From Chelydra serpentina (Eukaryota > Chordata > Testudines > Chelydridae): a DNA stretch of 64,000 nucleotides. The notes beneath the pieces were generated by a model, which did not search any database, was not told the DNA's origin, and was given only the letters and a program-made list of their open reading frames with translations. Positions 18,836 to 29,865 of the stretch are shown in pieces. The position numbers and the translations under genes were made by a program. Numbering within the stretch: the stretch's first letter is position 1; every line of letters begins with the position of its first letter. The stretch lies in the NCBI GenBank assembly GCA_037349315.1, contig JBAIAC010000621.1, positions 62,001-126,000 of the forward strand, written 5' to 3'.

Positions 18836-20390
18836 TAGAATCATAGAATCATAGAATCTCAGGGTTGGAAGGGACCTCAGGAGGTCATCTAGTCCAACCC
18901 CCTGCTCAAAGCAGGACCAACCCCAACTAGATCATCCCAGCCAGGGCTTTGTCAAGCCTGACCTTAAAAACCTCTAAGGAAGGAGATTCCACCACCTCCC
19001 TAGGTAACCCATTCCAGTGCTTCACCACCCTACTAGTGAAAAAGTTTTTCCTAATATCCAACCTAAACCTCCCCCTCTGCAACTTGAGACCATTACTCCT
19101 TGTTCTGTCATCTTCTACCACTGAGAACAGTCTAGATCCATCCTCTTTGGAACCCCCTTTTAGGTAGTTGAAAGCAGCTATCAAATCCCCCCTCACTCTT
19201 CTCTTCTGCAGGCTAAACAATCCCAGTTCCCTCAGCCTCTCCTCATAAGTCATGTGCTCCAGCCCCCTAATCATTTTTGTTGCCCTCCGTTGGACTCTTT
19301 CCAATTTATCCACATCCTTTTTGTAGTGTGGGGCCCAAAACTGGACACAGTACTCCAAATGAGGCCTCACCAGTGCCGAATAGAGGGGAATAATCACGTC
19401 CCTCGATCTGCTGGAAATGCCCCTACTTATACAGCCCAAAATGCCGTTAGCCTTCTTGGCAACAAGGGCACACTGTTGACTCATAGTCATCTTTTCGTCC
19501 ACTGTAACCCCTAGGTCCTTTTCTGCACAACTGCTGCCCAGCCATTCGGTCCCTAGTCTGTAGCAGTGCATGGGATTCTTCCTTCCTAAGTGCAGGACTC
19601 TGCACTTGTCCTTGTTGAACCTCATCAGATTTCTTTTGGCCCAATCCTCTAATTTGTCTAGGTCCCTCTGTATCCTATCCCTACCCTCCAGCGTATCAAC
19701 CACTCCTCCCAGTTTAGTGTCATCTGCAAACTTGCTAAGGGTGCAGTCCACACCATCCTCCAGGTCGTTGATGAAGATATTGAACAAAACCGGCCCCAGC
19801 ACCGACCCTTGGGGCACTCCACTTGATATCGGCTGCCAACTAGACATGGAGCCATTGATCACTACCCGTTGAGCACGACCATCCAGCCAGTTTTCTATCC
19901 ACCTTACCGTCCATTCATCCAGCCCATACTTGTTTAACTTGCTGGCAAGAACTCTGTGGGAGACTGTATCAAAAGCTTTGCTAAAGTCAAGAAATAGCAC
20001 ATCCACTGCTTTCCCCTCATCCACAGAGCCAGTTATTTCATCATAGAAGGCAATTAGGTTAGTCAGGTATGACTTGCCCTTGATGAATCCATGCTGACTG
20101 TTCCTGATCACTTTCCCCTCCTTTAAGTGGTTCAGAATTAATTCCTTGAGGACCTGTTCCATGATTTTTCCAGGGACTGAGGTGAGACTGACTGGCCTGT
20201 AGTTCCCCGGATCTTCCTTCTTCCCTTTTTTAAAGATGGGCACTACATTAGCTTTTTTCCAGTCATCCGGGACCTCCCCCGATTGCCATGATTTGTCAAA
20301 GATAATGGCCAATGGCTCTGCAATCACATCGGCCAACTCCTTTAGCACCCTCGGATGCATGTGACCCACAGGCTCCACTCTCCCTGTAAA
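18836..20390 (-). mobile_element. CR1 LINE, 5'-truncated
   Basis: The minus strand ends with the CR1 3' UTR and tail (plus-strand reading: AATCATAGAATCATAGAATC at the left edge). It carries the C-terminal half of ORF2. The 5' edge near 20390 is the usual CR1 truncation. Confidence 0.95.
18927..20378 (-). CDS. CR1 ORF2 fragment with open reverse transcriptase
   Basis: 483 codons without a stop. Reverse-transcriptase blocks are in order: [70 protein letters not shown] and the catalytic [10 protein letters not shown]. The CR1-typical C-terminus ([17 protein letters not shown]..., [20 protein letters not shown]) follows. The N-terminal endonuclease is absent by truncation, so the piece cannot be an active LINE. 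The uninterrupted frame suggests a fairly recent insertion. Confidence 0.93.
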   Translation of the reverse strand: MEPVGHMHPRVLKELADVIAEPLAIIFDKSWQSGEVPDDWKKANVVPIFKKGKKEDPGNYRPVSLTSVPGKIMEQVLKELILNHLKEGKVIRNSQHGFIKGKSYLTNLIAFYDEITGSVDEGKAVDVLFLDFSKAFDTVSHRVLASKLNKYGLDEWTVRWIENWLDGRAQRVVINGSMSSWQPISSGVPQGSVLGPVLFNIFINDLEDGVDCTLSKFADDTKLGGVVDTLEGRDRIQRDLDKLEDWAKRNLMRFNKDKCRVLHLGRKNPMHCYRLGTEWLGSSCAEKDLGVTVDEKMTMSQQCALVAKKANGILGCISRGISSRSRDVIIPLYSALVRPHLEYCVQFWAPHYKKDVDKLERVQRRATKMIRGLEHMTYEERLRELGLFSLQKRRVRGDLIAAFNYLKGGSKEDGSRLFSVVEDDRTRSNGLKLQRGRFRLDIRKNFFTSRVVKHWNGLPREVVESPSLEVFKVRLDKALAGMI

Positions 20391-20544
20391 TCAGAGACAA
20401 ACTCCCCATTCTCCCAGTTCATCTCCCCCTGCATTGAACCCAGAGCAACTCCTGCCTCGCTGGATCTCCTGACAGCCCCGGCTGTCCAAGGAGCTGGCCA
20501 GGCTGTTCCCCTGGGTCCCTCTGCAGGGGCAGCTGTCAGTTCTG

Positions 20545-20616
20545 ACCTCATGAGCATAGTGGTGACTATCCTGACCTGTCACACGGGGGACTAGGGCTTG
20601 ATTCCCTGAGGAGAAA
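20545..20616 (+). pseudogene. tRNA-Asp(GTC)-like relic
   Basis: ACCTCATGAGCATAGTGGTG followed by CTATCC, an anticodon loop CTGTCAC (anticodon GTC) and a T arm TAGGGCTTGATTCCCTG follow vertebrate tRNA-Asp in order. The acceptor does not pair, the 3' strand is short and the B box is degenerate (GGCTTGATTCC). Confidence 0.65.
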
Positions 20617-21978
20617 ACTGGGATTTTGACATCAAGTGCATGTCTACAGTACAATGAATAGCCCACAGGTAGCCCAGGCCAGCTGACTCGGGCTTGCCAG
20701 GCTCGGGGTCCCACAACTTGCTCAGGCTGGAGCCCGACCACTGGGATCCTCCCCCCTCGCTAGGTTCAGTGGCCTATGTACTGAAGATGAGTTCGTAAAT
20801 GGGGAGTGTACACTGGCTGCTGCCACTGGACAGACACTTCCTAGGAGGAGACCAAACAGTTAATGTGATATTCTCTAAACAATATTTGCTGAAGGAAAGT
20901 CATCCTGGGGCTCTGGATTTATCATCTCGTCATGACTCCAGCTTGAACTCGCTCAGGTTAGAAAGAAAGATTTTTTTTATTGCCAGCCTGGAAATAGCCT
21001 CCGGGGTGAAAGTCAGAGCCGGGTTATTTCTAGCTCCCGCACCCTGATCACTAATGAAGGAGTAAAGGAACGTGCAAACCAATGTAGCCTTAACGTGTCA
21101 TTTGCATCCTCAACCCTTGTCCCTGCGCCAGGATCTCAAGGACAGACAGAAACGTTACTCAGGGGCAGGAGGAGAGAGGAAAGCGCTTTGCCTCGTGTAT
21201 TTCCACAGCCTGATGGGAAAGGCAGCAGAGGTGCTTTAGGGCACTTTCTGTCACTGATTTTATTCATGTTGGTGGGGGAGGAAAGACTTACACCTGCCAA
21301 CTCTGTGAACCTGTGAATGTGAAGTGACCAAGTGATGAGTTAATAATGTTGCTGTTGCACAGGATTTAATTGGTACTAGAAAACAAGTAGCCCTTGAAGT
21401 TGAACTCTTGGGTGACTAGAATGATCTGATTGATATTCAACCTTGGGAGGCAACAGATTGTTACATCAGTCAGAAGAGCCTGGTTTGGTTTGTTTATTTG
21501 GTTCATTGGTTGGGTGTTTTCCCTGATAAATTGAGAGGGATCAGAGAAGACCCACAGGAATGATTAAAGGCTGGAGCAGGGAGAGAAGTTTAAAAACAAA
21601 TGGAACCTTTCCTGCTCCTGCCGGCTGTGACAGCTGAGGACATTTTCCTTCTCCACACCAAGGTCTCTGTTCTGCCAGATGTTAAGCAGTTTGCTATTAG
21701 TCGGCTGGACTCATCACGTCAGAGTGCAGCTGCTCTAGCACCTTGACTGTTAGGCCTAGGCTACACTTGCAGATGTACAGCACTGTTAGTTAAACCCGTG
21801 TTCGTACAGCTGAGTAGGGAAAGCGCTGCACTAGCTTCCTCTGCAAGAGGTGAGAAACCGGAGCCGCCAGAGGCAAGGTCCTGTGACTTTCCAAAGGGAT
21901 CAAAACAGGGTGTGAGCATATTAACCAAAGTTTTGAAAAGCATTGTTAGATGTATCTCTTGAATAACAGTAATACAAT
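20617..21978. other. no gene; probable MITE fragments
   Basis: 20636-20760 (CATGTCTACAGTACAATG...) and 21748-21840 (GGCTACACTTGCAGATGTAC...) look like pieces of short non-autonomous DNA transposons common in turtles. The family assignment is from memory and weak. The rest shows nothing recognisable. Confidence 0.35.
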
Positions 21979-22115
21979 TTTTAGCCTTAGATGGAGTTTA
22001 CCACCAGCTTTGGGCTGCATTCCCAAGCAACCTGACTCCAAGAAGACCCCGTCCCGGCGCGCCGGGGGTCGCTACCGGCCTCACACCGTCCACGGGCTTT
22101 GCCTCGATCAGAAGG
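21979..22115 (-). pseudogene. 28S rRNA fragment
   Basis: The plus strand reads TTTAGCCTTAGATGGAGTTT, then CTTTGGGCTGCATTCCCAAG, CCGGCCTCACACCGTCCACG and GCCTCGATCAGAAGG. This is the reverse complement of the conserved 5' domain of vertebrate 28S rRNA, with scattered substitutions and C-to-T-type decay (for example GGGCTTTGCC for GGGCTGGGCC). Only ~137 bp is present and no other rDNA adjoins. AATACAATT occurs just left (21971) and again 9 bases to the right (22125), a possible target duplication. Confidence 0.85.
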
Positions 22116-22747
22116 TTTAAACTCAATACAATTGTAACTCTGTAACTTTGACAATTTTAACATCAATTTTAATAAAAGGTCTTTATCACTATATCTGTCT
22201 CAGTGTCAACTTCCTGTCATACCCCCGAAGGTATAACCGTGATGCTCCACAGACGTTTGTCTCTAAAGTTCCCCTGGGTCACGCCCTACCATGAACAGTG
22301 TCCTCCACTTCGTGATGCTCAGGGTTTGTTTAGATTAGGAAAAATGTTGGAGTTCAGGTCAGGTCAAGGGGAAAACTAATGGCAACCACTGCCCCTGGGC
22401 TACATCTGCACTTCAACTATAACTGTCTTTTTACACCAAGATCACTAACTTGAGCAGCCAACGCCATGAACAGTCCTAGTGGATGCAAGGCCCAGGCAGT
22501 TTTTGCCTCAGTGTAGCTTGTTGGGATCAAACCTCTCTCCCCCACCTGGAGCTGATGAACATTCCTGGCTGGAGGGACACACACTCCTCCGACTCAAAAG
22601 GAAAAGAGTTGATAGAAAAAAAATCACAGGACTGACCCCAAAGAAGGGTGAGCTGCAAAAGGCAGAAGCAGGCAACTCCTCTGCGGGAGCTGAGAGACCA
22701 CGGTGAACATGGTGCAAAGGTCGCTATGTGGAAATTCACAATTGTGA
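22116..22747. other. no gene seen
   Basis: An AT-rich block with AATAAAA near 22171 directly follows the rRNA fragment. 22386-22520 (GGGCTACATCTGCACTTCAA...) resembles a short DNA-transposon fragment. A 12-base A run at 22751-22762 abuts the broken zinc-finger array. Confidence 0.35.
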
Positions 22748-23223
22748 TTAAAAAAAAAAAAACATCTTTGGCCAGCCGGAATCAAGGTGTGAGCTCTGAC
22801 TGAGGCTTTTCCCACACCCAGCGCACGTGTAGGGTTTCTCTCCGGTGTGGAGTCTCTGATGTGTGACCAGGGCAGAGCTCTGCTTAAAACTCCTCCCACA
22901 CTCAGCGCATGTGCAGGGCGTCTCTCCTGTGTGGATTCTCCCGTGTCTGATAAGGTGTGAGCTCCGTCTGAAGCATTTCCCGCACTCAGCGCACGTGTAG
23001 CGTGTCTCTTCCAAGTTGATGCTCTCCTGTGTAATAAGGTCTGAGAGGCTACTGAAGTTTTCCTCTGGCCTGTGCTGAGTCTCACAGGCTTTTGCTTTTT
23101 CTGGGAGTGCACAACTCCCGGAATCATTCCCTTTGGATCTTCCTGATAACATCCCACATTGTTCTATTTGCTCAGCATCTTCCTGCTGGGGTTTCTCCTT
23201 GTTTTCACTCACCATCCCAATAC
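22748..23223 (-). CDS. KRAB-ZNF exon 4: linker and C2H2 fingers, truncated
   Basis: The acceptor is CTGTCTCCCATCAG at 23224 and upstream. Reading begins GIGMVSENKEKPQQEDAEQ, the usual linker of this family, then a polar tether. Fingers: one at YTCAECGKCFRRSSHLIRHG with the HTGETP linker; a second at CTCAECGRSFKQSSALVTHQ with HTGEKP; a third starts YTCAGCGKSLSQSSHL but loses both histidines and runs into WPKMFFFF and a stop at an A/T homopolymer. Reptilian genes of this type usually carry several more fingers in the last exon, so the array has probably been cut by an insertion or deletion at about 22765. Confidence 0.8.
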
Positions 23224-23630
23224 CTGATGGGAGACAGAGAGAATCCAGACATAGGTCACTGTCTGTGCCGGAGAGAAAGGAAATCTCAGAGAGAGGAATG
23301 GAAAATGGGGTGAACAAAGCAAAATATGTGCGGGAGAGATCAAACCTATTACGATCTGATTTTCCCCAAACCCTTCCCCAGAGGAGAGAGGAAGGGATCA
23401 GTTTTGGTCCGCAGCTCATCAGAACACTCAGGGCAAAGTGAGATCAGGTAGGGACCTGCTGCCAGTTGTCAGTCAGGATAGGTGGGAAGCCATGAGTGAC
23501 ATCTGCCTAATGATTCCACATCTGCCGGGAACAATCCTGAACTTGGAGAGCTCACAAGGTCTTTGTAGGACATCCCAAATGTTTCCTGTATTCACAGACA
23601 GTTTTTGAGTTGGTTTAACCAATTCCCTAC

Positions 23631-23744
23631 CTGTGCAGGCAGCTCTCGGGAGCACTTCTTTTTCAGAGCCCTGGAGGTCAGGGACCCACGGCTCTTCCCC
23701 TCGTTCCAGCTGCGAGATCACATCAGGTTTGGAAACTGGAAACC
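23631..23744 (-). CDS. KRAB-ZNF exon 3 (post-KRAB linker)
   Basis: It reads [20 protein letters not shown], then [12 protein letters not shown], the standard exon after KRAB-A in these genes, and ends at donor CACAG|GTAGGG. At the expected acceptor the dinucleotide is TG (CATG|GGTTTCC) where AG is required. A CAG nine bases further in (GGTTTCCAG|TTTCC) would splice in frame and drop three residues, so a product is still possible. Confidence 0.75.
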
Positions 23745-24518
23745 CATGTTCAAGGCAAAGAAAACAAGGGAGGTCAGTGGAATTTGTGGGATACGTGTCA
23801 CAAGGAATATTCCATGGTTTTAAGCCCAGATCATTTTTAAGTAGTAACATCCCAAGGCCATCATCCTTGACTTAAAGTGGCAGGAGAGTTGTTTTCATTA
23901 TTATCAATCATATTCATTACCTAGGGCCTAAGGGACAACTAACAGTGGGTCCCCTTTGTGCTAGGCACAGTACAGACCCAGAATAGTAGATGGCCCATGT
24001 CCTGAAGAATTTGCAATCTAAATAGACAAGACAGACACAGAATGGGGGAAGGGGTAGAACCCACCAGCAGAGTGAACTATGTGAAGGCAGAGTGACAGGT
24101 CTGATGAACACGGGCATATATCTTGAGACTGTTTTATTTAATGTTATAACCAGGGCCAGTGTTTGCTGGAAATTGCTGCTATTCCTGCATTTTTTCCCGA
24201 AATTACTCTTCATTTCTGGAATTGCTGATCAAAGGGTGGGCAGGGCTAGTAGGGATTTCTGCCTGGAGACACCTGACTCCTCCCCAGGGCAAAGGGTGCG
24301 GTTGAGAGACTTGCTGCCAATTTCTTCCCTCCTCATACAAGTCTGAGCTCAGGAAAATCACTGTGCAGCTTCCCCTGGGCAGGCAGAGCACTTGGCAGTG
24401 GGACACCAGGCTCCGTCGTCATGCTGCAGAGCAGACGGGATCGCACCTGCTCTCGGCTGCATCCACAGCACCTCTCCCCTGCTCACAGCAGGTTCATGTC
24501 CCGTCTCATAGAGCAATG
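23745..24518. other. intron, nothing recognised
   Basis: Intronic sequence of the KRAB-ZNF gene without a recognisable repeat, RNA or exon. Confidence 0.4.
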
Positions 24519-24698
24519 AATCACAGAATATCAGGGGTTGGAAGGGACCTTAGTAGGTCATCTAGTCCAACCCCCTGCTCAAAGCAGGACCAATCCCCAT
24601 TTTTTGACCCAGATCCCTAAATGGCCCCCTCAAGAATTGAACTCACAACCCTGGGTTCAGCTGGCCAATGCTCAAACCACTGAGCTATCCCTCCTCCT
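24519..24698 (-). mobile_element. tRNA-headed SINE with a CR1-like tail
   Basis: The minus strand begins GGAGGGATAGCTCAGTGGTT with GAGCATTGGCC (A-box region), continues with GGTTGTGAGTTCAATTCTTG (B-box region) and GGGGCCATTTAGGGATCTGG, and ends with the CR1-type segment GGTTGGACTAGATGACCTAC...CCCTTCCAACCCCTGATATT. A tRNA-derived head joined to a CR1 3' tail is the layout of the tortoise SINE family. Confidence 0.88.
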
Positions 24699-25181
24699 AA
24701 ACCACATGGCATGGATAAGCCTTGGAGTTCTCAGTACACAGACATACCCCTGCAGGTTTTGCTGACTCAATAAGTGTATCCCCTTAGTCCTTTCCATGGG
24801 CACATAGTACAGCTGATGACCCTGGATGGGCTATCGAATAGACTATGCAGCGCTGATGCCAATATGTCTGGGTGTGTCACCCAGAAACACTGCACAAGTC
24901 TGGAAATACAGATATACCCTACATATCTATAACTCACAATGCAAAGGTGATACAAAGATAGAAACAAAATTATCATACTTGGAAAATCATAACGTTTTCA
25001 TTGACATCTTACATGGCATATCTAGCACGATTCATTGCAATTCTATCATATTGGTATTAATAGTAATACTAATATAAAGTGTCTCACAATTCCATACAGT
25101 GTCACACTTAATAAACCAGTGAATTCTCAGGACCGGCTCCCCAGGTCTTTGAAGATGCTGAACACCCTGCTTGTGAGGGAT
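24699..25181. other. intron, unclassified AT-rich sequence
   Basis: AT-rich, no gene. It may be an older repeat into which the LTR at 25182 inserted, because similar-looking AT-rich sequence resumes at 25999. GGGAT at 25177-25181 is the target duplication. Confidence 0.35.
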
Positions 25182-25993
25182 TGAAATACCCACATATCTG
25201 TTGGGAACACACATAGACAGACACTGTGCACGTCTGTAGTGTGTGCCACTCTAGGCTTGTATTAAACCCCCAAGGTTACAGCTTTTCTCTGTCCTTGACT
25301 TGGTAAATGCTGCCACCATCCAACTGCAAAAAAACAACAACCCCAAAGCCTTGGACCCAGGAAGGAGCTCTTGAGAATTCCTCCCTCTGGGGCACCCTCA
25401 AGCCCTTTCACCTCCCCTCCGGGAAAGAGCTGAGAAAAAAAAACAAAGGAAATTAGCTGTGGCTACCAGATAATCAAACAACATGCACAAACCTCTTAGG
25501 AGACCAAAAATTCCAATCCTGTTCTTAAAAGAGGTACATTTTATTAAAATTGAAAAAGCAAACAATACATCCGGAACTTAGGCTTTTTGCTAGATCTAAA
25601 AGAAACAATTCATTTTTGTAAACATCCAAAATAGTTTTCTTGGGGGTTCAGCTTAAAGCTTGCAAGCAAACAAAAGCATCTGGGCTAGCACAGAGGAGAT
25701 CCAAAAGCCAAAATAAAAAATAAACCTGATTGTGTCTGTCTAAACATTCCCTACCCAAATAATTTCTTCTAGTTATGGAAGATGAATTTTCATACCTGCT
25801 TCAAGCCATACACAGCATTGCTACTCCGTGTCTCCTTCTCCGGAGAACAACAGACAAAGGGAAAGTTCCTTTCCCATTTTAAAAAGTTCTAGCCTTTCCA
25901 TTGGCTCTTTTGGTCAGCTGCCCACTCCTTTTCTTTTACCTGTGGGCTTGTTAACCCTTTACAGGTAAAGCAAGCAGAGAACTGACACCAACA
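25182..25993 (-). repeat. solo LTR with 5-bp target duplication
   Basis: The minus strand begins TGTTGGTGTCAG and ends GGGTATTTCA, 812 bp. It is flanked on both sides by GGGAT (25177-25181 and 25994-25998). A polyadenylation signal lies in TTTTAATAAAATGTACC near 25545. No internal retroviral sequence adjoins, so it is a solo LTR left by recombination. Confidence 0.85.
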
Positions 25994-25998
25994 GGGAT

Positions 25999-26478
25999 TT
26001 TACAGCAAACTGGCAGGCTGGGTGTTTATAAAAGGGAGCTTCCTCCCCTCCCCTTCATTTATCACAGTATGGCTTGTGAGGTATCATTTGAAAAAGACAT
26101 TATTATCCTCCTGTTAAAATGTGTAGCAACACTGTATGGAAAGTTATGAGATTTTACTGTATGATATTACTGAAAAAGTTGCAACCATAAACCTAAGTTC
26201 CTCAGAGACAGCAAGGCAAACAGCTGGTCAAATAGCCATTCTCTGGCAGGGGGAAGGTCACTATTTCTAAGTGGTCCTGTTAGAGTTACCTCTTGGACTA
26301 GATCCTGCGCTCCACTCAGGACTCAATCCAGAGTTGCCTCTCACCTTGTGGGTTCTTGTACCAGCTGCTCCAAGAAGCAGTCATTTAAAGTACTGAGAAA
26401 TGTTGACTCTGCATTTCATCCTGAGGTGACATGTACCCAGTCAATATGGGGATAATTGAAATCCCCCACTATTACTGA
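25999..26478. other. intron, unclassified
   Basis: Contains TTTATAAAAGGGAGC at 26023 and a segment GTGAGGTATCATTTGAAAAA, possibly from another LTR. Not assigned. Confidence 0.35.
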
Positions 26479-26479
26479 G

Positions 26480-26655
26480 TGTCAGAGGGGGAGCCGTGTT
26501 AGTCTGGATCTGTAGAAGCGAGAAAGAGTCCTGTGGCACCTTATAGACTAACAGACGTACTGGAGCATAAGCTTGCGTGGGTGAAGTGGGTATTAACCCA
26601 CGAAAACTTATGTTCCAATATGTCTGTTAGTCTATAAGGTGCTACAGGATTCTCA
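26480..26655. mobile_element. Penelope-like element terminus with foldback
   Basis: TGTTAGTCTGGATCTGTAG, CCTGTGGCACCTTATAGACT and GCATAAGCTTGCGTGGGT are typical termini of turtle Penelope-like elements. The segment 26529-26582 is repeated inverted at 26596-26650 with a loop of about 13 bases. It sits at the truncated end of the CR1 copy. Confidence 0.7.
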
Positions 26656-27042
26656 CTATTATTGAGTTCTTTATTTTGATAGCATCTCTAATCTCCCTTA
26701 GCATTTCATCCTCACTATCACTGTCTTTGACAGGTGGTCGATAATAGATTGCTACTGTTATATTCTTATTAGAGCATGGAATTACTATCCATAGAGATTC
26801 TATGGAACATGCAGTTTCATTTAAGATTTTTACTTCATTTGAGTCTACATTTCCATTAACATACAGTGCCACTCCCGCCCCCCCGCTCTGTCCTTCCGAT
26901 ATATTTTGTACTCTGGAATGATTGTGTCCCATTGATCGTCCTCACTCCACCAGGTTTCTGTGATGCTTATTATATCAATATCCTCTTTTAACACAAGGCA
27001 CTCACCCATCTTATTATTTAGACTTCTAGCATTTGTGTACAA
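26656..27042 (-). pseudogene. CR1 ORF2 endonuclease fragment, frameshifted
   Basis: YTNARSLNNKMGECLVLKED then IISITETWWSEDDQWD in one frame, continuing as SGGAGVALYVNGNVDS and ITVAIYYRPP in another. These are the N-terminal motifs of the APE-type endonuclease of CR1 (the conserved N of NARSL and E of TETWW are present). The frame breaks near 26930 and the domain is truncated before its catalytic His. Confidence 0.85.
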
Positions 27043-27261
27043 GCACTTTAAAAACTTATCTGTTTATTTGTCTGCCCTTTTCTGATGCGTCAGATTCTTT
27101 TGTGTGTGAATGCTTCTCGTCTGATCTGGCCCCTACTTTATCCTCTTCCAGCCTCTCCTCCTGACTAAAAACTAGAAAATCTCTATCACTAGACTCTCCT
27201 CTAAGAGAAGTCTCTGTCCGATCCACGTGTTCCTCTGCAGCCATCGGCTTTCCCCCATCTC

Positions 27262-27861
27262 TTAGTTTAAAAACTGCTCTGCAACCTTTTTAATGGTAAG
27301 TGCCAGCAGTCTGGTTCCACTTTGGTTTAGGTGGAGCCCATCCTTCCTGTATAGGCTCCTCCTATCCCAAAAGTTTCCCCACTTCCTAATAAATCTAAAC
27401 CCCTCCTCTCTACACCATCGTCTCATCCACACATTGAGACTCTGAAGCTCTGCCTGCCTACCTGGCCCTGCGCGTGGAACTGGAAGCATTTCTGAGAATG
27501 CCACCATAGGGGTCCTGGATTTCAGTCTCTTTCCTAGCAGCCTAAATTTGGCCTCCAGGACATCTCTCCTACCCTTCCCTATGTCATTGGTACCTACATG
27601 TATCACGACCACTGGATCCTCCCCAGCACTACATACAAGTCTCTCTAGATGCCTCGAGAGATCTGCAACCTTCGCACCAGGCAGGCAAGTCACCATACGG
27701 TTCTCCCGGTCAACACAAACCCAGCTATCCTTGTTTCTAATGATCGAATCTCCCATTACTAACACCTGCCTTTTCTTAATGACTGGAGTTCCCTCCCCCA
27801 GCGAGGTAACCTCGGTGCAAGAGGTTGCAGATCCCAACACCATCGGGAAGGAGGGTTTCAA
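27262..27861 (-). CDS. CR1 ORF1 esterase (SGNH) domain
   Basis: 199 codons with QVLVMGDSIIRN (nucleophile Ser block), VVVIHVGTNDIGKG (Gly and Asn blocks) and KDGLHLNQSGTRLL (Asp and His block), the SGNH-hydrolase set seen in CR1 ORF1 proteins. All catalytic positions appear intact. The N-terminal module lies in another frame (27776-28189), so a frameshift near 27830 splits the protein. Its role in retrotransposition is not settled in the literature I know. Confidence 0.88.
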   Translation of the reverse strand: MKPSFPMVLGSATSCTEVTSLGEGTPVIKKRQVLVMGDSIIRNKDSWVCVDRENRMVTCLPGAKVADLSRHLERLVCSAGEDPVVVIHVGTNDIGKGRRDVLEAKFRLLGKRLKSRTPMVAFSEMLPVPRAGPGRQAELQSLNVWMRRWCREEGFRFIRKWGNFWDRRSLYRKDGLHLNQSGTRLLALTIKKVAEQFLN

Positions 27862-28189
27862 CTACGGGAAGGTTTCCCTCTGCTCCCGTTGACTGCTCTC
27901 CTTCCCTGGGCCTTTCATCCTCCTCAACAGCGCGGGGGCTGTCTGTCTGGAGGTGCGACACATCTACAATGTCCCGGAAAGCCTCATCACCATACCTCTC
28001 TGCCTCCCTTACCTCTTCCAGTTTCACCACCCTGGCCTCCAAAGCCTGCACGCGGTCTCTGAGGGCCAGGAGCTCCTTGCACCGAATGCACACATACGCC
28101 ACCCGCCCACAGGGCAGGTAATCATACATGCTACATTGAGTGCAATAAACAGGATAGCCCCCACTCTGCTGCTGGGCTTCTGCCTGCAT
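27776..28189 (-). CDS. CR1 ORF1 N-terminal Cys-rich and coiled-coil part
   Basis: It starts MQAEAQQQSGGYPVYCTQCS and includes GRVAYVCIRCKELL, giving two CxxC pairs. A heptad-like segment (LRDRVQALEARVVKLEEVRE) follows, then an acidic linker. This matches the zinc-binding and coiled-coil N-terminus of CR1 ORF1. The last ~20 residues are out of frame, and the esterase continues in the adjacent frame. Confidence 0.8.
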   Translation of the reverse strand: MQAEAQQQSGGYPVYCTQCSMYDYLPCGRVAYVCIRCKELLALRDRVQALEARVVKLEEVREAERYGDEAFRDIVDVSHLQTDSPRAVEEDERPREGEQSTGAEGNLPVVETLLPDGVGICNLLHRGYLAGGGNSSH

Positions 28190-28400
28190 TCTCTCCTACA
28201 GCTACCTACGTTAACAATAGGCTTTATGTTTAAATCAAGTAGTTTGTATTATAGCTTAAATGTTTTAAACAATGGCAAGAGTACCTCGCCCCCTTCCCAC
28301 TCCCCTTCCATCTCCCTCACGAAACTCCCTGTTAGTAGCCCTGTTCGCAAAGCTCCCTGGTGGCTTGCTCACTGCTTTATAAAGCACTCCCCGATCACAT

Positions 28401-29841
<1,441 letters not shown>

Positions 29842-29865
29842 CTGAACTGGCTCCTCTGCAGCCAT
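29842..29865 (-). CDS. KRAB-ZNF exon 1 (start codon, 8 residues)
   Basis: The coding part is MAAEEPVQ, followed by donor CAG|GTAGGG. It joins in phase 0 to GPVTFEEV of the KRAB exon. This short first coding exon is common in sauropsid KRAB-ZNF genes, which supports the start. Confidence 0.82.

Larger units (their letters stand above)
26656..28400 (-). mobile_element. CR1 LINE 5' part (5' UTR, ORF1, start of ORF2)
   Basis: On the minus strand, from right to left: a 5' UTR-like segment (about 28400-28190), ORF1 with a Cys-rich module and an esterase, then the start of the ORF2 endonuclease, cut off near 26656. This is the 5' end of a LINE, the part normally lost in CR1 copies. Confidence 0.85.
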
